Origin: Grammothele lineata
Taxonomy: Eukaryota > Basidiomycota > Agaricomycetes > Polyporales > Polyporaceae
Direction: 5' to 3'
NCBI GenBank assembly: GCA_002150815.3
Contig: NDFF03000126.1
Span: forward strand, 124,001-188,000
DNA: 64,000 nucleotides
Shown here: in pieces, positions 11,204-24,011 of the stretch
Position numbering within the stretch: the first letter of the stretch is position 1
Layout: the number at the start of each line of letters is the position of its first letter
Made by a program: the position numbers and the translations under genes
Notes under the pieces: model-generated
Databases searched by the model: none
Told to the model about the DNA's origin: nothing
What the model saw: only the letters and a program-made list of their open reading frames with translations

Positions 11204-12475
11204 ATGGACGCCTCGAAGTACAAGGACCTTGTCGTCAGACGTGGACATACGTACCACTACTACGCCACTCCCGCCGCCCCTGGCAAGCCGACCCTACTCT
11301 TCATTCACGGCTTCCCCTCGAGTTCGTTCGACTGGTCCCGCCAGGTGGCTTACTTCGAACCCAAGGGCTACGGGCTCATCGTCCCAGACTGTCTTGGATA
11401 CGGCGGCACGTCCAAGCCGACCGACTATCACGAGTTCCGTTGGAAACTCCTCGCTGATGACCTCATCGATATCGTCGACGCTGAGAAGCCTGAAGTTGTC
11501 ATCGGCATCGCACACGACTGGTATGTTCAAGTTCCTCGCCGCCGCCCACCGCTCACGACGCATCTCATCCCATGGGTCTTGTTTTCAGGGGATGTGCGCT
11601 GCTCTCTAGCCTTGCACACCACTACCAGGATCGCCTCCGCGCGTTCGCGTGGATGGCCGTTCCGTACATCGCGCCCATCCAAGCGCAGTACGACATCGAC
11701 GCTACCATCGCGGCTCTCAAGGCGCATACGGGTAGCGATGTCATAGGCTACCAGAAGTTCTTCTGCGAGCCCGACGCGCCCGCGATTTGCGAGAAGAACG
11801 TGAGTAGTTCCTTTCGCAGTCCCAGTCATATGTGCGCGAAGTGCTAGAGCTAACGCCCGCCGGTGTGCGGTGTTATGTCTCAAGCTCGATAGCTTCATCC
11901 AGCTCGTGTACCCTGCAGATCCTGAGTCATGGCTTGAGACGGTCTGTCCGGTCGGCGCGACTCGGGCGGCTGTTGAAGCGAACCGGCTGCCAGGGATCCC
12001 TTCTTGGATGACCAAAGAAGTATTTCGTCATCTTGCCTACGCGTCGTATTTCATGCTGATTGCACTTGCATACCTCGTAGGAGTACGAGGAGATTCGCAG
12101 TGCGCTCACCCGGAGTGGGCTCGCGTCCGCGACGTGCTAGTACAAAGTCATGATCCACAGCGGAAACCTCTCCGATCACCAGGGTCCGTCCGCCGTCCGC
12201 CGCTCATAACGCTTCCTTTTCATGCTGACTGCATCTCACTGCTGGCTCGTATAGCTATCCCCGAGGAAGCGTGGAAGATCAGAAAGCCCGCGCTGTTTGT
12301 CGCGACGCTGCGGGACTACGTATGTCGACCCGGGCCCGGAAAGATGGCAGTGATGAAGCACGCACCACACGCGGAGATCGTCGAGCTAAACACGGGGCAC
12401 TGGGTGCAGCTGGAGGCGACGGCCGAACTGAATGACGCACTCGAGCGGTGGCTCCAGAACGCGGCCAAGTTGTGA
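11204..12475 (+). CDS. Epoxide-hydrolase-like alpha/beta hydrolase with in-frame stop (possible pseudogene)
   Basis: Five exons fit: 11204-11520, 11589-11799, 11885-12019, 12081-12183, 12255-12475 (329 codons including the final stop). The fold is clear: HGFP oxyanion motif, GYGGTSKP, nucleophile elbow HDWGCAL (spliced across intron 1), a lid Tyr in GYQKFF, an acid candidate in TLRDYV, and the catalytic His in GHWVQLE. This matches soluble epoxide hydrolases of the alpha/beta fold. In exon 4 the codon expected to be Trp in the conserved W-Y lid motif is TAG (12138-12140, codon 241), followed directly by the lid Tyr. Everything downstream remains in frame and conserved, so the lesion looks recent, or is a sequencing error or null allele. 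A 27-base GT..AG skip across it exists but is too short for a normal intron. Confidence 0.8.
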
Positions 12476-12648
12476 TCGGCGTGCACAGCATGCTGGGGTG
12501 CTACTGGGAGTATCGCCCAGAGACAGAAGCAACGCGGGACATCAATATCGCTACTATGCATGGTGCGTTCTCTTGCGGAACTCGATAGATAGTGTATTAA
12601 TAGGATCCAGGATATATCAGTACCCTACAAAGTGCACTTCACTCGAAA

Positions 12649-14884
12649 CTATTTAGGCCGTGTGCGGGAGGGAGTCAAGCGAGCTGGTTCACTAAAGCGT
12701 CCAGCAATGGCTTCAAACGCTACCACCAAAGTAATCCCGTCTACGTACAGCCTGCTCTTCTCGAATGACAAAGTGATCGAGGGTAGTTCATACCAATCCT
12801 GGAAGTCCTCTGGGGACGCGTTCACCACAACGCGCGCACGCCAATTCTCGTCTAGCGTGATGTGGTCCCGCGCGCAGTCATGCCCTACGCGCCCCATGTC
12901 CTCGCTTCGACGATAGAAGCGAGCTACGAAGTAATGTGACCCGTTGTCGCCTTTTGAAGGATTTGCGCGACTGCAACAACCCAGCTCAAGCACAAAGCAA
13001 ACCCACTCCTGCGAATACTCGAAGATGAGCACCGCCGGGTCTTTGCCGGTCCACGGAGTCGAAACGCCGCCCACAGCAAGCAGGCGCAGGTCGGACTTCT
13101 TGCCGTCTTCGAACAAGGTTGTCAACTTGGACCGCTGCAGGACGAAGGGGGGCTTGGGAGATAGGCGCAGACGATCGATGATATGTCGTGGGTCCGTGGG
13201 GTCCGAGAGGCGGTAGGCCGGGCGTGAGGCGACGTACAGGTCGCGCCACTCCCACTCGAGCGACGCGTCAAGTTCAGGGGCAATGGCGAATAGCCTGTCT
13301 CCCTGGATAGTGTGGCATGTGTAGGTAGGAATTTCTCGCTCGGGCGCGTTATTATCCCTCCGAAGGAGGAGGCAGACATGCGTGTGGTTGAACGAGGGCT
13401 CTTTGATGCCTGCCAGCTTTACGAGGGCGTAGAGCTCAGAGTCGTCTAGCTTGTAAACGGGCACGCGAGCGTGGAGGCCGTAGGGAGTTGGGGTAAACGT
13501 GGGTGATCCGCAAAGGTTTATTGAGTCTGCAGCCTGGGGCACAGTGTTCTGTGGGGTATCGTAATCATCTTGAGCACAGTGTGCAATGGACAGAATAAGT
13601 AGAACTCACTAGTGTGACCTGCGACTTGCTCCTTGTAGCCTCCGACCCAAGGTATACAATGCCTCCGTTGGATATGAACGCCCATGGAGAAGGGGCAAAG
13701 AGATAGGAGATCTCGAAGTCAGCGAGTAGCTCAACGGCTGCTTTAGGGTTTGCCAATAGGTGCTTTCCGATACCATCAGAGTCGTTGAGCTCCTGCCAAC
13801 TACCCCATGAGAAGAGGCTCGTGTCCGGTGACGTCCGCAGAATCTCCTCCTGTAGTCGGTAGAACGCGTTACGCCCCTCCCCATAGAGAGTCGGCATGTT
13901 GATGCCAAAGATTCCGAAAAGGCAGTACGCCTCGTCTTCTATACGCGTCGTCGAGCGACTCGAAGCCCATGCCATGCGTGATGCAATGCTGACATCCGTG
14001 ATATCCTTCTCGAACCGCAAGACACTCGCCGGAATCGACGTGATCTTCTGGAGCTTGTCCGCGTGCTTGTACTTGTCCCCGAGTATCTCCCAGTCGTCGG
14101 ACATGAAATTGACCTTCTTCGGAGCAACGAGCTCCTGCAACGTCCACCCTCGTGTGTGCCATCGGCTCCTGCGGAATTCCTGAGAGTATCCGATGCTTTG
14201 GAAGCTGGAGACGTCGGCCATGTAAACGTAACAGACGTCCGAGAGTGCGTAATACTGGAACATAGAGTTGATAGCTTCAGTCAGCTCAGAGCTACTAGTT
14301 TTGTCGATGCAGCACGTATCCGCCCATGCCCACTCGAAACCGTCCATCTCTGCTTGACAGAGGAAACGACGGATTTTGTCGGAGACGAGGTCGCGTGGAT
14401 TAGTGGGAAGGTGAAACTTATCAGGAGATCGCGGAGGAGTAGGACATCTGTCTTTCGAAGGGACGGGTGGCGGGGAAGTTGGGCTCTTAGAACATGTATC
14501 CCAAGTTGGAGAGGCATCATGTGCGCTTTGACGTGGAGTCGACAGGGAAGAAAGGAGAGTGCTAATAACATTCTGCTGGTGCTCAATATAGCCCTGCTGA
14601 TGTTCAACTGTACGCTGTAGTCGCTCGAACTTCTCCTCAAACTGCTCAAACGTGGTCTGGAGCTCCCTGAGGCTGAGTGGTGTTTTCCGGTTTTTCCAGT
14701 CGACAAGCGCTGCTAGACGTTCTTCATTATCCGCGGATTCTTTGGCAGCATCTTGGACCTTTTGGAACGTGTCCTCCGTCAAGGCGTCTCCCCATACATG
14801 CGATAGAATAGCGTATCCTCCAGGTACGTCCTCAGGGCTGTTGAAAGCCTTGAGCCTAGCAGTTGCCGTGTTCAACAACCACAT
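12649..14884 (-). CDS. HET-domain protein 2
   Basis: Two exons, 14884-13610 and 13548-12649, give 724 residues. It has the same plan as HET gene 1: GYAILSHVWG near the start, an inserted coiled coil (EQFEEKFERLQ and following) plus a Ser/Pro-rich linker, then WADTCCIDK, WHTRGWTLQELVAP and GIFGINMPTLYGEG. Exon 2 carries the shared C-terminal domain with RVPVYKL, VCLLLRR, LEWEWRDLY and FVLELGCC. The intron begins gtgagt and sits at the same codon and phase as in copies 1 and 3. The ATG is preceded by a plausible 5'-UTR intron (gtgcgt..gtgtag), so the MWLLNT start is favoured; the same opening occurs in all three. The cluster probably arose by local duplication with inversion. Its role in non-self recognition is inferred from the domain. 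Confidence 0.9.
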
Positions 14885-15628
14885 ATCTACACGATCGGCG
14901 TTGTAAGGTTACGGTCAAGACCAATTTGTGTTGAGTATACGCACTACAGCAACATAATACGGATTTTCAAAAACGCGAAGATTGAGAGGGTTGAATCGAG
15001 ATCTGCTTGAGAGGGACATCTTCAGCGTTGGCGAATGCGAGTGCAAATATAGCGGATCACCGTCGATATACGTACGGAAATGGTCCAACAGGTATGTGAA
15101 AGGATCCGGATTCCGAGGGAAGAGCAAATATTCGATAGCAGGGTGGATATCGTCTTTTAGTTTGCTTGTATCATGCGACCGACAGCTGCAATTGAAGACG
15201 ATGAATAAGTAAGTACACTTATACTGAAACGAGAAGCGTTCAAGTTAAAATCCCTTGACTCACACCAAGGTTGTATTGTGCGCTATGTCGTATCTCCTGG
15301 ATGTTGAATGCCGAGAGGCGGTAATGGCATGCACAAATATCCGAGTGGAACTGACAGAGGACGTTGGGGTCTGGGTGACCGACCTGAGCTCCCCACGGGT
15401 TCAAGTGACAGAGCAAAAGCGCCAATGGATAGGCGCATACGCGGCGCCCGCGCGTCAATATAGTCACCTTCTATTACTTCCGCCGCGCCCAAACGCTTTC
15501 TGGCAGGCGCAGAACAGTGCGCAGTCCATTCTGTGGAGTACAGGCTATGCATCCCTTACTAGGATGATCATATTTACAGCTATGGGAGTTTCCGTCATAA
15601 GAACTACGAGCGAGCATGGATTTCGAAA
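14885..15628. other. Intergenic between HET genes 2 and 3
   Basis: The part next to 14885 is the leader of HET gene 2, with a probable 5'-UTR intron. The remainder shows no supported gene. Confidence 0.45.
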
Positions 15629-17838
15629 TTATACGTTTCGTGAGCGCAACAGCGAAAGAGTGAGCAAGTCAACAACTTCATGGTCTGGGACCTTGCTCCA
15701 GCTAAAATCGTCCAGCGCCACGTCCAGCGTTCTGCCATGTCCGTACAGTCCACTCGTCCTCAAGAGAATCTTGATGGTGGGAAGGTCCGTTGTGTGCGTT
15801 AAATTCTGAGCGTCCCACACCGATCTCTCCACAATGGAAGGACGCCCATCGCCGCTTAACTCGATGTGATCTCGATCGCAGTCGTGTGCCGTCACTCCGG
15901 CGTCGTGACTTTCGAAACCGCTGAACATGAGGTAGTGTGGACCAAGGTTTTCGACGGACGACGGAGGATGGCTGCAGCGCCCAAGTACAAGCTTGAGGCA
16001 ATAGTCTCCTTGGATTCGTTCGAAGGTGAGGATGGCTGGCTCTGCACCTGTCCATGGAGTTTGCACGGCATTAACGGCACTGAGACGGACACTACAGCGC
16101 GACTCCAAGCTCCGTACCTGCCCCGGGCCGAGAGAGAAAGGCGGGGTAGGACCAATTCCGAGGCGTGACACAAGTTCGTATGGGTCTCTCGGGTCTGAAA
16201 CACGATACACTGACCGGGGCACGATGTAGATATTGCGCCACTCCCAGTCGAGTGTATCGTTGAGGGTAGGTGACACAAGAATGAAGCGGTTGAGGTTCCC
16301 AGAGCAAGTGTATGTGGATATATCTATCCCAGAAGCCCCACCTCCGTAACGCCGCAGGATAAGCCAGACGTAGAGGCGTCCGGACCCGCAATTATACTCC
16401 GTGCCAGATAGTTGTGCGATGGCGTACTCTCCAGCTTTGTCCAGAAGATATAGCGGCAAGCGTGCTCGGACTCCTTGGGGAGTGACGCTGAATGAAGCAA
16501 ATTCTGGTAGGGTTGTCTGCCTGCAGAACTAGACAACAAAGCGTTAATATACTCCTCTGCATACGTGAAATCATGATTTCTTACCCATTGCGCTGATCTG
16601 ATTCCAGCCATGATGCTGGCAGAGGTAAAAGTAATTTCGTTACACCGCCTGAACATTGACGGGGATGGTGAGAAGAGATATAAAAGCTGGTGGTCTGTGG
16701 TCGGCTCCAACTCTCCACTAATTGTAGTGATGGTACGCCGCAGTTGAGGGAGGGTGTCTGCGTAGAGTCTCGTGTTGTGAATACCCCAGGAGAAAATACT
16801 GGTGTCTGGGGACGTCCGCATGATTTCCTCCTGTAGTCGAGAGAACGCTCTGCGCCCCTCTCCGTAAAGGGTCGGAAGATTGATACCAAAAATGCCGAAA
16901 AGGCAGTAGGCCTCATCCTCAATTCGGGTAGTCGACCGATTGGAGGCCCAGGCCATGCGTGCGGCAACGCTGACCTCCGTGATATCCACCTCGAAGCGTA
17001 GCACGCTCACAGGGATACAAGTTATTCCTTTCAGTAAGCCCGCTAGAGCAAACTTGTCGCCCAGCGGCGTCCAATCGCGAGACATGAAGTGGACTGCCTT
17101 CGGAGCGAGGAGCTCCTGGAGCGTCCATCCGCGAGTGTGCCATCTGCTCCGTCGGAAGGCAGAGTTCCACTCCCATATCTTGCAGTCACCGGGAACGTCA
17201 GCCATATATACATAGCAGACGTTGGCAAGGGCGTAGTAGTGAAACATGGAGTTGATCGCTTCGCTAAGCTCGGAGCTGCTTGTTTTATCGATGCAGCACG
17301 TATCTGCCCAGGCCCACTCGAGTCCATCCTGTTTTGCTTGAAGGAGGAATTTGCGGAGTTTGACGGAGACGAGGTCGAGAGGATTTATGGGTGAACGGGT
17401 ATCCTGGCACGTTCTGACAGAGGATCGGCCAATGGATGTAGGAGTGACTATAGGGACGGTGGGTGTCGACAGGTCATTTGAGGAAAATGTATAACACGAC
17501 GAACGCAATGATGATGATGGACGATTATTGTCGTGATAGGAGAATAAGGCTGCAGAGAGTTGGTCCAGTATTTGTCGTTGTTGCTCAATAGCAACCTCAA
17601 GTCGTTCGACAGCGTCTCGAATGTCCTCTAGGCTGAGGAGAGTGTTTCCAGAGCTTCCAGAAGCGCGGGGACGCTTGATAGTGTATCCGTCGCACTCCTC
17701 GGCGGCATTCTGGACACTTTGGAATGTATCCTCCTGTTCGGCATCTCCCCAGACATGTGACAGGATGGCATACCCGGGAACGTCTTCAGGACGGCTAAAG
17801 AATGTAAGTCTTGCCGTCTCGGTGTTTATGAGCCACAT
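15629..17838 (-). CDS. HET-domain protein 3
   Basis: Two exons, 17838-16585 and 16516-15629, give 713 residues starting MWLINTET. HET landmarks are YAILSHVWG, WADTCCIDK, WHTRGWTLQELLAP and GIFGINLPTLYGEG. As in the other copies, a coiled coil (about residues 70-100, rich in Glu and Gln) and a Ser/Thr/Pro-rich linker interrupt the domain after the first motif. Exon 2 encodes the C-terminal module (VTPQGVRARLPLYLL, LDWEWRNIYIV, CLKLVLGRC), which is the most diverged of the three. A frame extending ten codons upstream exists, but the MWL start is conserved in all three. This copy lacks one Gly of the PGGYAIL segment (PGYAIL). It lies in tandem, same orientation, with HET gene 2. Confidence 0.9.
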
Positions 17839-20251
17839 GATACTCCGCAAGACTAGCGAATAGTGCAAGCTTAAGGTATACCCTTGCTTGCGTGCGATAG
17901 CTCACACTTACAATGTAAAGCAAGAAATGACTCCAATTCACCAGGCGAAGTATAACGGAAACGAAGTCGCCTGCGTTGTAGTTCTTGGTCTCCTGAAGAT
18001 ATTTGAGATCGGTAATGATACGGGATATAATCTGAAGAGAACTAGAGATATACGCACTTCTACTTGACGTCAACTACTAAGCCTCGATGACTTGGCTCAA
18101 TGAAGAGGCTCTTGTGAACAGGAGCACGGATGAGAATTGAGCGGAAGAGAGGGTTCGTGGTGGGTGCAGTGAGGGAAATGGGAGGACGTGGATAGATGTA
18201 TACTACTGCTATCTGAAGTTGTCACTGCCTTAGGGAGATACCGGGGAAATGTGTGTTGCTTTGTCTTCCGATATTCTTCTGTCCATATGGCGCGCAGCTC
18301 GGCCCGATTGGATCCGGTATGCTCGCAAATAAAACCCTTCGCTAACAAGGACAAGAACAGAGGCATCAAATAACTTGACGAGCAACAAAGGAGAAGATCA
18401 AACTGGAATTAGACCGTGGTCGGTAGGTAAATGACAAAGCAAATACGTCGGTATCTCAGTCAACCAATTTCATGGCTAAAACCTGTCTGCGGTCATCGTC
18501 TGATGGTACTTACTCTTCATCACTATTATCATACAACTCCATATCTACATAAGTTAGCAGGGGAAGGCACCATCAGCACTCCACACACGCCTACACTGCA
18601 CTCACGAGGTAGGGTTCACGGCATATCGCGAGGCGTGCCCGCGGTGTCCGAGGTGTACTCTGTGAGTCGTGAACACCACCACAACTCTTTATCGTGGATC
18701 AACGATGTAGAAACAATGGTCAGCATGCATACAGAAGTGAGATTGAACGCGACTTGCACCGTTTTACGACATCGACGACGTCTCTTCCCGCGGTACTGTG
18801 CCGAGGCTAGTACGTCGTGACGTGAGCATAATCGATCCAAAGGTACTAAATCATCCTAACTGCGTTGATGTGGGAGACCCGAGCTATGTGTGTGGTACCA
18901 AAGACTGTATTTCCGCGTCATGCAAGCTCAACGCGAGCCGTCAAGTTGCCAGCGTGATGTAGAGCGATAAGTCGTTATGAACAGTAGTTGTGCGGTTCTC
19001 TTAAGTGTAAGCCTCTAGGGAATCATGCTGTTAATTCCATAAGTACTCCCTGTGTGCTTCTCCTTAGCGTTGGTCTTTGACGGGGATATAGTTGATCCCA
19101 TGGTGTGTGAGTAAGGGCAAACAGCGCAAACTGATTTCGAGGTCTGGGAGGGAGTGACGTCAGTCAGCGTCTAAGCGCTACTCACGTGTCTGGAGCTTGG
19201 AGCGCTGACCGTCGAGCGCTGCAGCGCGTCGCCGCATGGAACGCGGAAGCTGCGAACGACCTCGGTCTGCCTACCTGTCCACACCGCTCCTAGCTGCCTT
19301 TCGGTTTCTCCTGCGTATCTCTGATTGTAGCGCTTGAAGTTCTTGCGTCTCATTCTGTCTTCTCCTTTCCCACGGGTTGGAATGTCATAGCTCAAGTTCT
19401 TCAAGTTGAAAACCTCGACCCGTCGCCAAACGCACGCCAAAACTTGTGGTCTTGCTCACATGCGCTGGTATAGCTCCCCTTCATATCTCTTCAGCATCCA
19501 GAGAACGTATTCAGACGCAAAAAAGCCCTCTTCGACCCTGTGAATGTGAGTCTTGTCTGTGACTACGTTCTCCCTCGGATCGTGACACCCTCTTGAAGCT
19601 GGACTTGCGAAAGCACGAGCACTGTCTTTATATTAACGGGCTCAATGCGGTGAACGTGTCATTTCCTCCCGTTTGATACGCCAAGATTATTGGGATGGGG
19701 TGGTCAAATAGGATGATCAGGTGCGCATCTGTCCTTCCCTGTTATTTCTAGCTTTAGGCTAATGGCGATTCAGAACCATCTACTACCCACCCACCTTCCC
19801 ACTCCTTTTCCCGCAGTCTGTTCATCAATCAAGCGTGGATTATCCAACGGTGGTTCTTCTCTCGGCGTGAATCATCATGCAGTGCTCGTTCCATGGCGAA
19901 GTTCTGTCCAATGCCTTGCGGCCCGATGTCAGGGGATGTCAGGTGAGTAGTCATCTATCTTTCAGCTTGTACGCCCGGAAGCCAACGATTCACTTCTACA
20001 ACATCTATGTCATCTCTGGGAAGACGCCTGTGCGTATGTGTCCACCACTTTTGGTTCCCCGTCACTACCACACGCAGAGTGTATGCGATGGGGATAGAGA
20101 GGTGAGCTACTTTCTTTAACTTACTGTGCTCTGGCCCTGCCCTATCTGACCTTCCTGCCTTCCACTGGTCCCACGGGACCACAGGCTCCTCTCCTCTCAG
20201 GGTTGTTGAAAAGCGTCATCTCGAGACGTCTAGAGGGGCACTCCCCCCGCA
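17839..20251. other. Intergenic, no gene recognised
   Basis: 2.4 kb. The first 100 bp are the leader of HET gene 3, with a probable 5'-UTR intron. The rest has short unrelated frames only and no domain or transposon signature. A short direct repeat (gatgtcagg twice) lies at about 19925-19943. Confidence 0.45.
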
Positions 20252-23200
20252 ATGGTGTCAAGTCGGCTCCTGCTATCTTACGCCCTGCTCTTTGCAGCTG
20301 CTGCTGGTGGACAAGATGTCCGCACGTTCTTTCCAGCCGCCGTTCCTCTCGCCGTCCGCTCTCCGTATATGAACGTATGGCACACTTCGACGAATACCAG
20401 CCGTTCTTTATCGTCGTCGTTCCCTACATTTTGGTCTTCCGTACGTTCCCCGCTCTTCTTCCCCTCGTCGCGTCGTGTCCACTAAGCAACCCTGCAGACA
20501 TCTATAGGGTGGGGCGGAAAGATCAGAATCGATGGAGTCACGTACAGTTGGATGGGCGGAGACCAGTCTCCACCGACCACCGCGACCGTTACCAACGTAC
20601 AGATTACCCCCACTAGGTCAATCTACACGATGACGGCAGGTCCGATGAACCTCACAATCACCTTCCTTTCGCCGATCGAAGTGAGTGTCTCAATAGTCCC
20701 CCGCTCAAAGGTTACTCATAGCTGACTCATTTGCTCCCAGCTATCGGACTGGGTCAAGCAGTCGTTCCCTTTCTCTTACCTGTCCGTTCAAGCTACCACT
20801 CTCGACGGTAAAGCCCACTTAGTACAACTATATTCTGAGATCGACGCAGGTGAATGTCATTCGATTCGCTCAGTGATACATCGTTCTGACCTCGGGTCCA
20901 GACTGGGTGTCGGGATCGAATGCCACTGTCGTGAAGTGGAGTACCACAAGCACAGGGAGCAGCATATACCACGCAATTGCACCGCAATCTACCGATGCAA
21001 ATACAGAAGTAAGGCACCAGGCGCAGGATGGAGTCGCATATTACGCAATGCCCTCGGTGAGCGGACGTCCTCTTCCGTCTTTTATTGGATCGTCTTCTAA
21101 TGCCACCTTGATAGCTTCCGAACCTTACATGGCAGATCGATAGGGATGAAGTTGTCCGTCAGCAGTTCGCAACGCACGGCGCGTTGACGAACACGTCCTC
21201 GACTGCCTTCGGGCCCATCTCCCCGTGAGTTCTGCCGCACACGCACGTCAGCGCCCAATTTCATGATTACCTTTCGCAGGAACGTGACGGTTTTCTCGTT
21301 CACGGTGGAGTTAGGAGAGATCAAATCTATCTCGAGTCCGGTGACGTGGTCTGTTGGTTACGTCCGTGATCCGAGCGTTCAGTACACGACGGCCTCGGGG
21401 GAAGAACAATCCCGTAGGCCGTATTATGCCGTTCAGTACCCGAATATCTCTACTGGAGTGAGCCATATCTACCCCCTATTCCTTACAATCTCACGCTGAT
21501 AGTGTTCTAGATCGACGCCTTCGTGCAGGATTTCTCCGGAGCACGCAACAGAGCTATAGTCCTCGACGCAGAACTCACGAACGCAGCGTCGAAAATATCC
21601 TCTCACTATGCCGATCTTGTCTCTCTCGCTACTCGACAGACGTTTGGCTCGCTCGACATCACGATCCTGAGTGACGCGCAAGGCAACGTGAACGCGTCCG
21701 ACGTGAAGGTCTTCATGAAAGACATGGGCACGAGTCAGTGAGTGTCCTTTCGCCGTAACAATCGAGGAACATGAATTGAAACCCAGCCTCTAGACGAGTC
21801 AACCCAGTTGAGAAGATATATGCCGCGCTTCCTGTGTTCCTTTACTTGAACACGACGCTATTCGCTGCCATGCTGGCACCGCTTCTCGAGGCTCAAGACT
21901 CCATGACCGGGCAACTGTACGCATCTCCGGACTTAGGTAAGTCCACGCCGACGCCCAGTATTGAACAAAACTCTGATGGGGCGTGAACAGGGACTTTGTA
22001 TCCCATCGCTTCCGGCGCTCATGGAATGGCAATTGAAGGAGTCGAAGGTGGGCCGGAAAAGTCTGCGTCCAAATCTTGCTGCTGACGTAATGTCTCAGAA
22101 TCGGGCAACATGTTGATCATGGCATACGCCCTGGCACGAATATCCGGTGATGGCACCCTCCTTGCGCAACACGTACGTCACTTCATCACTATAGTTTATA
22201 TGTCAGCTGACTCGACGTCCGCGCAGTACAATCTACTGAAGCGTTGGGCAGACTATCTCGTTCAAAACGCTTTGTCCCCAAAGGGCCAGTGCGTCATTTT
22301 CGCTCTCACGATACCGGCAGTCGAGACTCAAAACTTCTAGGATCTCCGCGGATAACGAACGGAATGATAACATTGCGAATCTTGCCCTGAAGGGTATCAT
22401 CGGTGTAAAAGCCATGGCAGAAATCAGTCGCGCGATGGGGCAAGATGACGATGCGAAGACATACGACGTGAGTGCGCCTTCTGCGCCTCTAGCACGTGCT
22501 CCGCACTCACACAGATGACGTACTGTCCAGGGACAAGCCTCGATGCTCATCGACTCGTGGCAGATACTGGCGCTCTCATCGGACAAAACGCATATACTCA
22601 CGCTGTATGGCGATCCCCTCACCTCGTGGTCGTTGGCGTACAACTTGTATGCGGACCGCTTACTGGGGACCAACCTTGTGCCATCGTCGGTATGTCAACC
22701 TCCCGCTGCGTTACTACCTCTTCCTCCTGAATGTCATGTTTGCAGGTCGTATCGAGTCACACTGCGTACCTCGGAAAACTCCTCGACACGGGTGAGCCTC
22801 AGTTTGTTAACTTGTGCGCCGAGCTCTATCTGATCTCGGGCGGGTCGCTAGCGCCTCCCCTCGGCCTTCCCATAGACTCCCGTTCAGGAGTCACTAGCAG
22901 CATGGGTTGGTCACGGAAGCCCTTATGTTGCGCTACTCAATTCTGACTGACAAGGCGCTAGCGTGGCTACTATTTACGTCTGCGGCCGTCTCCGACAACT
23001 CCGTGCGAGACGGGTTGATGGAACTTGCCTGGGCCAGGGCAAGCTTCAACGGCACAGCGGGACCGCTCTGCGATCACTTCAACGACATGTCCGGGGAAGT
23101 CAACGACGGTTCAGCAGGGTGAGCCCTTCATTCTGAGCTATGGGTACAGAGCAACCTTCCTAATGCATTGCTTTTACCCAGTCCAAGTCTCGGTGCGATG

Positions 23201-23878
23201 TTCGCACACCTAGTCTTGACGTAGGTTTCGCACATGCGCGTTGGCCTTCTCCAGCGAATTGACGCGATAATCCATAGCCTATCCAACGCGACTATCGTCC
23301 CTGGATCTGGGAGCACCGGACAAGGAGGAGTAGGAGGAGCCAAACCCGGCGCCGCCGGAGACGACAACAAGAGCACGCACATCGGGACCATCGTGGGCGG
23401 CGCGGTTGGAGGAGTCTTCGTGCTTGTCATCGCCATCGGCGGTGTGCTCTACTATCGCAAGCGCCGCGGGCATCATAGGCTCAGCGTTCACCCACGCACC
23501 GAAAAGAAGCCAATCGAGGTCGTGGGCACGTCACACCCTTCCAAGCTCTCTCTCGATCGAAGTGACCTGCCAGACGTCGCGGGTTCGCCGACCGAGCTAC
23601 CAAGCCCATACATGCTCACGACCTGGAACAACATCTCCATGACACAAGTCAACGATCAGGCGGTGACAATGCCCGTCCCCAGCTCTGTCGTAGACGACAT
23701 CGGGTCCTCGACTTCGTCCGTCGTGGTGCACGCGTCGGGGACCGGGTCCGGAACGGTGACGGCGTCGCTCTCGCCGACGGAGGTGGGCGGGCTGAGGGCG
23801 GAGGTACAGGGACTGCGGACAGTCATGCGCCGGCTTCACGCAGAGCGTTTTGAGCCGCCGCCAGAGTACACCAGGTGA
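20252..23878 (+). CDS. GtaA-type glutaminase, secreted and membrane-anchored
   Basis: Eighteen exons join in frame to 889 residues: 20252-20440, 20498-20680, 20741-20849, 20902-21056, 21115-21224, 21280-21457, 21511-21737, 21794-21936, 21991-22047, 22099-22172, 22227-22288, 22341-22467, 22531-22689, 22746-22791, 22852-22905, 22962-23118, 23182-23220, 23278-23878. A signal peptide (about 1-19) is followed by the glutaminase layout: FFPAAVPLAVRSPY, PTFW, GWGGKIRIDG, SFPFSYL, then RVNPVEKIYAALPVFLYL, ESGNMLIMAYA, ERNDNIANLALKGIIG, LPIDSR and LGAMFAHL near the C-terminal end of the catalytic part. These regions correspond to the DUF4965/DUF5127/DUF1793 modules of fungal GtaA, which deaminates extracellular glutamine. 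A Gly-rich stalk, one membrane span (about 727-749, VGGAVGGVFVLVIAI) with YYRKRR behind it, and a 140-residue cytosolic tail follow. Introns 15 and 17 are the least certain. Confidence 0.88.
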
Positions 23879-24011
23879 AGACACTCCATAGGTAAAGAGA
23901 GGGTGTTTGTTCCATAGTTCATCTACGCAGATCTATGAAGCGTGCAAGGAAGCCGGCGAGCCGTATTATCTCATCTACAGCGTGTGCAAGTCCTTTCCTC
24001 CGATATAGACA

